A stretch of 64,000 bases of DNA from NCBI RefSeq assembly GCF_005938645.2, contig NZ_CP042171.1:434001-498000 (forward strand), given 5' to 3'. The DNA is from Pedobacter sp. KBS0701. GTDB lineage: Bacteria > Bacteroidota > Bacteroidia > Sphingobacteriales > Sphingobacteriaceae. Below, one piece after another: positions 57,299-64,000 of the stretch (its first letter is position 1; each line of letters begins with the position of its first letter). The notes beneath the pieces were generated by a model that had not been told where the DNA came from, ran no database searches, and was given only the letters and a program-made list of their open reading frames with translations. Both the position numbers and the translations under genes were made by a program.

Positions 57299-58188
57299 GT
57301 AAACATCAGGTCTGTAGCCTGAAAAAATAGGGATGACGTCCTATATGCGTTTTCTAACGTATTAGGTTTAAGATTTTGCATCCTGCAAAACTCATTGAGC
57401 TAAGATGTCTAAGGTGGTCGTAAAAATTAAAGACTAGGCAGTTAATTAACCACCTTAGACACCTAAGAACATCTAATTCATTAAATAATTATAGGACATA
57501 TAAGCTTATATAGTCCTTAAATGTCTTATATGGTCAAAAAAATAACACTAAATATCAGTTGTTTACATCAACGTTATTATAAGTAAACATCATGTCTGTG
57601 GCCTGAAAAAAATAGGAATGACGTCCTATATGCGCTTTCTAACGTATTGGGTTTAATATTTTGCGTCCTGCAAAACTCATTGAGCTAAGATGTCTGAGGT
57701 GGTCGTAAAATTAAAGACTAGCCAGTTTAATTAACCACCTTATGCGTCTAAGAACATCTAATTCATTAAATAATCCTTTAGGCTTTCATACTATAAAGAA
57801 TATATAAGCTTATATGGCCGTTAGTGCCTTATATAGCCAAAAAATAACGATAATATCAGTTGTTTACATAAACGTCATTATAAGTAAACATCAGGTCTGT
57901 GGCCTGAAAAAATAGGAATGACGTCCTATATGCGTTTTCTAACGTATTAGGTTTAAGATTTTGCATCCTGCAAAACTCAAATGAGCTAAGATGTTTAAGG
58001 TGGTCGTAAAAATTAAAGACTAGGCATTTTAATTAACCACCTTGGGCGCCTAAGAACATCCAATTCATTAAATAATTCTTTAGGCTTTCATATCATAAAT
58101 AACATATAAGCTTATATGGTTCTTAAATGTCTTATATGGTCAAAAAAATAACACTAAATATCAGTTGTTTACATAAACGTCATGATAA
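57299..58188. repeat. Tandem array of three ~300-bp units with conserved hairpins
   Basis: Units begin at 57299, 57583 and 57884 with GTAAACATCA and end in CAGTTGTTTACAT, so GTAAACA and TGTTTAC form short terminal inverted repeats. Shared blocks include ATGACGTCCTATATGCG, TTTTGCATCCTGCAAAACTC and an AAGGTGG...CCACCTT stem (full GTCTAAGGTGG/CCACCTTAGAC only in unit 1). All units also carry an ATATAAGCTTATAT palindrome or near-palindrome. The units differ at scattered positions but keep the short stem. There is no coding capacity. Confidence 0.85.
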
Positions 58189-58421
58189 GGAGGCCTTTTT
58201 AGTCGACAAAGCAATCTTACAACTATCGCAACTAATAACATTGAGTAATCGGCAGGGTTCGAATGTTTAATAGTTGGGCTGAAATTTTCATCCCGAAGTA
58301 GGCACCAATTACCTCGACGTGATTTAGTCTGGTTGATGAGTAGTAATAAAACAGGTGTTCATGTCTTGATTGAAAGACTTTAATGAATAAACTGAACGGA
58401 TAATGTAGCGTCGGCTCGCAG

Positions 58422-58429
58422 TACTTTTG
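58422..58429 (+). promoter_or_regulatory. -7 box upstream of the secreted Ig-like gene
   Basis: TACTTTTG fits TAnnTTTG and lies 49 bases before the TTG start at 58479. No good -33 TTTG is seen. Confidence 0.4.
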
Positions 58430-58478
58430 TATTGCTAGTAAACAAACAAACTTAATTTTACTTTATCCCAAACTTACA

Positions 58479-60686
58479 TTGAAAAGGCGCCCTGGTCCAT
58501 TTTTCTTGGTATTTGTGTTGTTTTTTATACCTGCGTATTTATATGCACAGTGTGAAAATACAGCACGTACATACGCAAACTTTCAGGGGGCGTATCTTGA
58601 TGGATTGGGTGTTATAGGGGCAAATTTATACGGTAGTATAGCTAATGCGCCGAATGCTGTAAACGGACAGGTTAAAGATGCATCAACCTTGTCAGTTCCT
58701 ATTGGCGCTGTTGGGCTTACAGGTTCGGCTACACAATTTCTGGAATTTACTACTGATGGTACCAACGCTGGTAAACGTACAATTGCTGCAAATACTACTG
58801 TAATAGTTAAACTGGCGTTACCAAAGGAACTTCTTGGGCTTTTGAGCAGTTTTGAGATCGGAAGTTTTACTGACCTACATGCTGTTGCAGCAAATAAGCC
58901 CTTAATTGGTTCTGGAAATGAAGCTGGTTATGATGCAACGAGGAATCCGATTTATACTTCTGCCAACATTGCCGGCGTGATAGGCGGGGGAGGAGAGATG
59001 GAGATCAGGGTAACACCTACACAGGCTTTTAACGGCGTATATATCAAGATTGTGGGTGCGGTATTATCTACAGCTTTATCAATAAAAGTTTTCCATGCTT
59101 ATATGATGGAGCTGAGTACAGGATCAATCAACTGCAACGAGGCGATTGATGTGCTCTCAGGTGTAAAGCCAACTCCTTTAGGTGGTATTGCAAACCTAAC
59201 TGGTACGGTTACCAATCCCTTTAATGCCATTGATACAGATCCAAATAGCTTCGCACTGATTGATGTGGGCACTTCCGTGCTAAATCAGGTATATCTTACA
59301 TCTATTTTTAATAAACCTTCGCAACCTGCCGATTCAGTTAGTATCATACTCGAAAATCCAGGTGGCGGACTATTAGATCTGAGCCTTTTAACAGGTTTTA
59401 CCATACAACCTTATTTGAATGAAGTAGCGGCCGGACCAGCATTTAAAAACACAAGTACGTTTTTGAACCTTAAATTACTACCCGGATCAACAAGTAAATA
59501 TATCTTAACGTTTTTGGTAACCGATGTATACGATCGTTTGGAGATCACAATGGGCGGACTTACTGGTGCATTTAGTCGTTTAAGGATTTACGACATTAAA
59601 CGTAAACTGGCAAAACCACGTACATTGGTTAATCCCTCAACTACTGATGAAAAAATAGTTTGCCAGGGACAGACTGCAACTTTTTCTGTTCAGAATGCGC
59701 AGGCCTGCACCGAATACAAATGGTACGATGCCGAAACAGGCGGTAATTTGTTGTATACCGGTTTAACCTTCACTCCCCCAAATACGCTCGCAGCAGGTGA
59801 TTACAATTATTATGTTCAGGCGAGCAGGACGTATTGTGTTACCGCGGTTTCTGAAATGTTGAGGGTGAAACTTAAGGTTAATCCCTTACCTACGCTTACA
59901 GTACCCGGAGTAATAATCTGCAGCGGCTCTTCAACAGTGCTCTCGGTTACTGCGCCTGATGCAGGTTTTACCTATAACTGGTATTCATCATCTTCTGGCG
60001 GAACCCCACTTAATATCGGTAGCACTTATAGTACTCCTGCCTTAATGGCTACTACTATTTATTATGTTGAAGCAGTTAACACGGCAACAGGATGTAAAAA
60101 TGCTGGCGGTGCTCTGGCCGTAGAAGTTAAAGTAAAACAGTATGCTCCTGTACCTATAATAAACGGCGCAGCTACCATCTGTGCAGGTACAAGTGCAACA
60201 TTTACAAATATTTATCCAAACGGAACATGGAGCACGAGTGATGCTGCCATTGCAACAATAGATGCAACAGGTAAAGTTACCGCAATGGCTGCCGGTAATA
60301 CCGTTATTAGTTATACAGTTGCTGATGATGCTACTTATTGTGGTAAAAAAGTAGATTTCCCTTTAACCGTAAATCCACAGCCCAATTTAATATTGGGGCC
60401 AGATGCGAGTATTTGTGAAGGATTAACCACAACCAAAATTACTTACAGCAATCCTGTTTTTAACCCAATAACCTATAGTATTTCCTGGACAGGGAATTTA
60501 CTCCCCGCTGTGCTAAATCAGGCTTTACCAGCAAATGAAATCACCATTACTATACCCTCAACAACTCCTGTAGCAGTTTACCAGGGAGTCTTGACTATTA
60601 AAAATGCAAATGGCTGCGTACGGGCTATCCCTTTTAGTTTTAGGGTAAAGCTTGTGCCACACAAACCAATAGTATCTATTAACTAA
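58479..60686 (+). CDS. Secreted multi-domain Ig-like protein
   Basis: A 735-residue exported protein starting at TTG 58479 with signal peptide ending YLYAQ. The N-terminal half (about 25-390) is a beta-rich domain without a family I recognise. From about 395 come Ig-like repeats of the cell-adhesion type (KIVCQGQTATFSVQ; KWYDAETGG; YNWYSSSSGGTPL), then a BIG_2-like repeat (TWSTSDAAIATIDATGKVTAMAAGNTVISY). The end VKLVPHKPIVSIN is not a recognisable type IX sorting domain. Surface or matrix attachment is likely. It is followed by a smaller Ig-like gene after 37 bases. Confidence 0.75.
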   Translation: MKRRPGPFFLVFVLFFIPAYLYAQCENTARTYANFQGAYLDGLGVIGANLYGSIANAPNAVNGQVKDASTLSVPIGAVGLTGSATQFLEFTTDGTNAGKRTIAANTTVIVKLALPKELLGLLSSFEIGSFTDLHAVAANKPLIGSGNEAGYDATRNPIYTSANIAGVIGGGGEMEIRVTPTQAFNGVYIKIVGAVLSTALSIKVFHAYMMELSTGSINCNEAIDVLSGVKPTPLGGIANLTGTVTNPFNAIDTDPNSFALIDVGTSVLNQVYLTSIFNKPSQPADSVSIILENPGGGLLDLSLLTGFTIQPYLNEVAAGPAFKNTSTFLNLKLLPGSTSKYILTFLVTDVYDRLEITMGGLTGAFSRLRIYDIKRKLAKPRTLVNPSTTDEKIVCQGQTATFSVQNAQACTEYKWYDAETGGNLLYTGLTFTPPNTLAAGDYNYYVQASRTYCVTAVSEMLRVKLKVNPLPTLTVPGVIICSGSSTVLSVTAPDAGFTYNWYSSSSGGTPLNIGSTYSTPALMATTIYYVEAVNTATGCKNAGGALAVEVKVKQYAPVPIINGAATICAGTSATFTNIYPNGTWSTSDAAIATIDATGKVTAMAAGNTVISYTVADDATYCGKKVDFPLTVNPQPNLILGPDASICEGLTTTKITYSNPVFNPITYSISWTGNLLPAVLNQALPANEITITIPSTTPVAVYQGVLTIKNANGCVRAIPFSFRVKLVPHKPIVSIN

Positions 60687-60723
60687 AAACAAAATAAATT
60701 ATTCACTCAAACAAATTAAAATC

Positions 60724-61443
60724 ATGACAACAAAAACTAAAAAACGTAATCTAAGAATCTTTGTATTCTTAATGCTCTTATTGCCACTGGGTGCCTTTGC
60801 GCAAACGCCAAATGCATACCTGTGCGGAACCAGTACAGTGAAATTGACTCCAACTTTTAACGGGTATACGCCTGCAAATGGTGATAAAATTGTATGGACC
60901 GTCGACGGAACTGCGGAAGCTCCGGTAGTATATAATGGATCAAATGCTTTTTACCAGATCGCTGCAGGATTAGCTGTTGGAAACCATACTTATTCAGTTG
61001 TGGTAATACCGGCTGATGCAAATCTTTGTCCTAGTGATGCCTCTGATAATACGGTTATAGAAAAATTACCTACTCCTGTTATCGCTGTTGCAGCTCCGGG
61101 AAGTACTTATTGTACCGATCAAACAGCGGCTACTGTAATTACGGCGAGTAAGGATGCTTCAATAACATTACCAACTGGGGTAACTATGACTTATGTCTGG
61201 TCAGCAACACTAGGTGGCACTGCGGTAACTGATATTTCAACTTTGGGTACAGCATCTGGTTCAGGAGATACTTTTACACTTAAAGCTGGCGTGGCTCCAG
61301 GTGATTACGTTTTTGCTGCTGTTGGAAGTTATGCTACTGGTGCTGTTCAGATCGTGAATGCAGCAAGTTGTACTGCAACTGCAAGTAAAGCCATAACGGT
61401 TACTGCTAAACCAGGTAAAGCAACTATCTCTGTAGCGCCATAG
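60724..61443 (+). CDS. Secreted Ig-like protein, small
   Basis: A 239-residue exported protein (signal ending GAFAQ) made of two or three beta-sandwich repeats rich in Thr, Ala, Val and Gly, with paired cysteines (YLCGTSTVKLTP; LCPSDAS; YCTDQ; SCTATASK). The style matches the Ig-like repeats of the upstream protein. It has no C-terminal sorting domain (ends ATISVAP). It lies between the larger Ig-like gene and the T9SS cargo, 31 bases before the latter, so the three are probably one operon. Function is unknown. Confidence 0.7.
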   Translation: MTTKTKKRNLRIFVFLMLLLPLGAFAQTPNAYLCGTSTVKLTPTFNGYTPANGDKIVWTVDGTAEAPVVYNGSNAFYQIAAGLAVGNHTYSVVVIPADANLCPSDASDNTVIEKLPTPVIAVAAPGSTYCTDQTAATVITASKDASITLPTGVTMTYVWSATLGGTAVTDISTLGTASGSGDTFTLKAGVAPGDYVFAAVGSYATGAVQIVNAASCTATASKAITVTAKPGKATISVAP

Positions 61444-61474
61444 GTATTACTGTTGAGCAGGTTTAATCATTGTG

Positions 61475-62410
61475 ATGTTTAACAGATTTGGGATAATTGC
61501 GTTCAGCGTGCTGCTGCTTGATGCAGTGGCATGCTTTGCGCAATCTTCTAATCCGAACACGCTGAACCTTAAACCAGGCGTTGCCGTTAAACTTCGGGCT
61601 AACGGTACAGGTGCTACATCGTATCAATGGTTCAAAAATGGCGAGGCCATTCTGGGTGCTACCTTGCAAGATTATGTGGTAAATGCTGCCGGAAAATATA
61701 CGGTGATTACTTTTAGTTTAGGTGGCTGTAGTTCCGATCCTTCTGAAGAGATGGAAGTGATTGTGGAGTCACAGATCTCAGCAGATGTTTCCATTGTTAA
61801 AAGGTCAGAAAGCAGGCAGGTAATAAATACAGAGACATTTAAATACAATTTATTGGTTCGTAACAATGGTCTGGGCACGGCTACCAATTTAAAGGTGAAA
61901 GACGATCTTCCGGAAAATCTAACCTTTGTAAGTGTTGATCCTGCGGTTGTTGGTACTGCAAGTTATAACGATCAAACCAAAACAGTTTCATGGACTATAC
62001 CATCACTTGCTTACGGTAGTTTTGTTGAACTGATCATTAACGTAAGGTCGATGAAACCTGGTAATGTGGTTAATAGTGCCACTGTTTCCATTGATGAGCC
62101 AGATCCCGATCCATCAAATAACATTTCTGTGGATACCAAGGAAATTACTGGGCTTAAAATCCCAAATGTGTTTACTCCAAATGGTGATGGAAAGAATGAA
62201 ACCTTTTTTATTGAGCGGTTGGACCTTTACAGCGAAAATCAGCTTACCATTATTAACCGCTGGGGAAGTACAGTTTATGAAAAGAAAGGCTATTTAAATG
62301 ACTGGACAGCGAGTGGTCTGGTAGATGGAACTTATTTCTATGTGATTAAGGTGAAAACGGCAAGTGCTCAATGGCAGGAATTTAAAGGTTATGTAACCGT
62401 AATGAGATAA
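61475..62410 (+). CDS. T9SS type B cargo protein with DUF11 and gliding-type C-terminal domain
   Basis: A 311-residue exported protein. ATG 61475 is preferred to GTG 61472. After a signal peptide ending CFAQ comes an Ig-like part (SYQWFKNGEAI), then a DUF11 domain (ADVSIVKRSESRQVINTETF; NLKVKDDLPENLTFV), and finally a gliding-motility-associated sorting domain (IPNVFTPNGDGKNETF; IINRWGSTVYEKK; DGTYFYVIKV; KGYVTVMR) at about 230-311. That C-terminal domain marks it for the type IX secretion system and cell-surface display. A PorP/SprF gene follows after 22 bases, as is usual for type B cargo. Confidence 0.9.
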   Translation: MFNRFGIIAFSVLLLDAVACFAQSSNPNTLNLKPGVAVKLRANGTGATSYQWFKNGEAILGATLQDYVVNAAGKYTVITFSLGGCSSDPSEEMEVIVESQISADVSIVKRSESRQVINTETFKYNLLVRNNGLGTATNLKVKDDLPENLTFVSVDPAVVGTASYNDQTKTVSWTIPSLAYGSFVELIINVRSMKPGNVVNSATVSIDEPDPDPSNNISVDTKEITGLKIPNVFTPNGDGKNETFFIERLDLYSENQLTIINRWGSTVYEKKGYLNDWTASGLVDGTYFYVIKVKTASAQWQEFKGYVTVMR

Positions 62411-62432
62411 ATGAAAGTTAAAATGTGAGGAT

Positions 62433-63404
62433 ATGAAAAAGATAGTTTTAACGACATTGTTTAATTTATTCTGCCTCTGTCTGTTTGCCCAGCAGAATGC
62501 ACAGTTTGGACAATATATGTTTAATGGTTTGTATATCAATCCAGCTTATGCAGGCTACAAGGAAGAACTCTATATGCAGGCTTTCGTCCGGGCCCAATGG
62601 ACGGGTATTCAGGGTGCTCCCCAAACGCTTTCCATATCGGTAGATGAAGCAGTTAAAGAAGAAAGTATGGGTTTGGGTTTATTGGTATCTAAAGATAAAA
62701 TTGGTGCACAAAACTCGTTAAACCTATCCGGAAATTTTGCTTATCGTATTAAATTGAACCGTACTGAAACCAATGTACTTGCATTTGGTCTTGGAATTGG
62801 TGTAATGCAGATGGGACTGAATGGAAGTTTACTAGATCCGACCGAAACTGGCGATAACAGGATTCCGACCGGATATGAAAGTAGGACTGTGCCCGATGTT
62901 AGGGCAGGGGTACATTACTCGAACGAGAAATTCTTTATCGGTTTCTCTGCCAATAACTTGCTTGCGCAGTATCTTCCGGTTTTCAGAGATAATAATCTTC
63001 TTAGTATTACTTCCAAGCCGCATTTTTATTTAACTGCCGGTATGTTATTTCCAATGGATAATGATTTTAAGTTCAAGCCTACTTTTTTGATTAAAGATGA
63101 TTTGAATGGGCCAACTTCATTAGATCTCAATGCTTTTTTAATGATCAAGGAAAAGCTTTGGTTAGGTGTAGCGTATAGAACCTCTGTAAAACTTTATCCT
63201 AAGCCAGCACTGCAAAACGATTTAAGGGCAAGAAGTGCCATCGGACTCGTAACCGAATTTTTTGTCCGCGAAAACCTCCGGATTGGCTATGGTTACGACT
63301 ACAGTTTAAATAAATTGGGTAGCTATGATTATGGCTCACACGAAATTTCTATCGGTTATTATTTGCAAACCGCAAAAAGCAGAAGGCCAAAGTGTTACTT
63401 CTGA
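62433..63404 (+). CDS. PorP/SprF family type IX secretion accessory outer-membrane protein
   Basis: A 323-residue exported beta-barrel. The signal peptide ends CLFAQ and the mature start QNAQFGQYMFNGLYINPAYAG is the family hallmark, with WTGIQGAPQTLSIS next. Charged and aromatic strands continue to the end. SprF-type proteins attach or export a specific cargo whose gene lies next to them, here the T9SS type B protein upstream. The four genes 58479-63404 therefore form a probable surface-display operon. Cargo pairing is inferred from adjacency. Confidence 0.9.
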   Translation: MKKIVLTTLFNLFCLCLFAQQNAQFGQYMFNGLYINPAYAGYKEELYMQAFVRAQWTGIQGAPQTLSISVDEAVKEESMGLGLLVSKDKIGAQNSLNLSGNFAYRIKLNRTETNVLAFGLGIGVMQMGLNGSLLDPTETGDNRIPTGYESRTVPDVRAGVHYSNEKFFIGFSANNLLAQYLPVFRDNNLLSITSKPHFYLTAGMLFPMDNDFKFKPTFLIKDDLNGPTSLDLNAFLMIKEKLWLGVAYRTSVKLYPKPALQNDLRARSAIGLVTEFFVRENLRIGYGYDYSLNKLGSYDYGSHEISIGYYLQTAKSRRPKCYF

Positions 63405-63647
63405 TAATCAGATACCTCTAAGCCAAATTTCTGGTTTTAGCTTTTCATCGGCTAGCCTAAATTTCTTTGAACATATACTATTTTGCTATTCACTTTTTCT
63501 GTAAAAAATTAACAAAATAAATATTGTAAAGTGCTTCGCCGGAAATTTTCGTGTTTTATTTGTCACGTTATGTTGCTTATACTCCATTCGGTTGTTTGAT
63601 TTTTGACCAATGTATAAACAAACAAATATTCAGTCTGTTAAAGAATA

Positions 63648-63998
63648 ATGTCAAATCATTCAGGCAATCTTTATGTAAAAAAGTTACCCTTCCAAATAAG
63701 TGTTGGTCAGGGATCTGGTTTATCCGGCGATAAGCTCTTTTTTACTACAGCAATAGCGGATGATCGTGGTGCATTTAAGGCCCTCTACAAGAGGTATTCG
63801 GCAGCAATTTATGGTAATATTATTCGGCGTGTAGGCGATGAAGAAAAAGCTAAATTAATCTTAGAGGAAACATTCTGTGAAGCATGGCATTCTTTCCCAC
63901 AATTTGATGAGACTAAATTCAGAATTTTTACCTGGATAAATCAGTTTGCGATTCAAAACATTAAGAAATCTACATTTCAAAGCTTGGAAACAGCATAA
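63648..63998 (+). CDS. Sigma-70 region 2-only protein (ECF sigma fragment or short regulator)
   Basis: A 116-residue protein complete in the window. Residues about 38-105 match sigma region 2 (FKALYKRYSAAIYGNIIRRV; LILEETFCEAWHSFPQFDETKFRIFTWINQFAIQNI), which binds core polymerase and the -10 element. The normal region 4 (another 60-70 residues with helix-turn-helix) is absent: the ORF ends in TAA at 63996-63998. It could be a truncated ECF sigma, or a deliberate short form. The last two bases of the window cannot show whether a second fragment follows. The 243-base spacer before it shows nothing clear. Confidence 0.75.
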   Translation: MSNHSGNLYVKKLPFQISVGQGSGLSGDKLFFTTAIADDRGAFKALYKRYSAAIYGNIIRRVGDEEKAKLILEETFCEAWHSFPQFDETKFRIFTWINQFAIQNIKKSTFQSLETA

Positions 63999-64000
63999 TG

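Larger units (their letters stand above)
56504..58478. other. 2-kb non-coding region with candidate RNA gene and tandem array
   Basis: No protein gene is supported. It contains a 37-codon ORF at 56717-56830 (beginning MITTYRNANSERYPG), which I do not recognise and may be a relic; a minus-strand small RNA candidate (56829-56928); and a three-unit tandem repeat array (57299-58188). A TACTTTTG -7 box at 58422-58429 probably starts the transcript of the next gene. Confidence 0.7.

Noticed and set aside
57299..58188. CRISPR array
   Set aside because: Repeat units are about 300 bp with no unique spacers, and no cas genes are present.

Overview
The window looks like chromosomal DNA of a Sphingobacteriaceae member of the Bacteroidota, most likely Pedobacter or a close relative. 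The evidence is the AT-rich spacers, the Bacteroidota promoter signature (TTTG, about 19-22 bases, then TAnnTTTG), SusC/SusD pairs with a hybrid two-component sensor, type IX secretion (T9SS) sorting domains with PorP/SprF, an FtsZ with a long C-terminal linker, and a histone H1-like small protein. I saw no rRNA, tRNA or CRISPR array. No database search was possible; family names rest on motifs and gene order.

Layout. 1-6.1 kb: end of the division and cell-wall cluster (murG end, murC, ftsQ, ftsA, ftsZ). The ftsA-ftsZ spacer carries three TTTTCCACA 9-mers. 6.2-11.3 kb: an alpha-oxoamine synthase, a 58-residue histone H1-like protein, a Crp-AraC fusion regulator, a GNAT acetyltransferase and a secreted zinc-peptidase-like protein. 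11.4-18.1 kb: dapA and ligA (minus strand), a zeta-toxin-like P-loop protein with a small partner, an AcpH-like protein, tyrS and a membrane protein. 18.1-19.4 kb is a degenerate spacer with REP-like repeats and a fragment of a Fic gene.

19.4-38.8 kb is a polysaccharide utilization locus for xylan. Two tandem SusC/SusD pairs, an XusE-like surface lipoprotein and a GH10 xylanase with an inserted carbohydrate-binding module form one operon ending in a terminator. A hybrid two-component sensor and a GH43 enzyme with its own promoter follow. Surface capture, extracellular cutting, import, sensing and oligosaccharide trimming are therefore encoded together.

39.0-43.3 kb is a compact eight-gene operon: MerC-type membrane protein, a previously unmarked 54-residue lipoprotein, ABC ATPase, FtsX-type permease with a His-rich segment, three tandem DUF3299-like secreted proteins, and a Fur-family regulator. 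Two TGCAA-N5-TTGCA palindromes lie just upstream of the promoter -7 box. I read this as a Zur-controlled zinc system related in gene content to the Vibrio ZrgABCDE locus, and consider it the strongest candidate for an under-described system.

43.3-50.2 kb: a three-gene minus-strand operon (penicillin acylase family, small membrane protein, LuxE family) and a TonB-dependent receptor. 50.3-51.7 kb: an AbiE-type toxin-antitoxin locus whose toxin gene is broken. 52.0-56.5 kb: GH31 glucosidase and glycogen branching enzyme. 56.5-58.5 kb is non-coding, holding a candidate small RNA gene with an operator-like palindrome in its promoter, and a three-copy tandem array of roughly 300-bp units. 58.5-64 kb: secreted Ig-like proteins, a T9SS type B cargo protein, a PorP/SprF protein and a short sigma-region-2 protein that lacks region 4.
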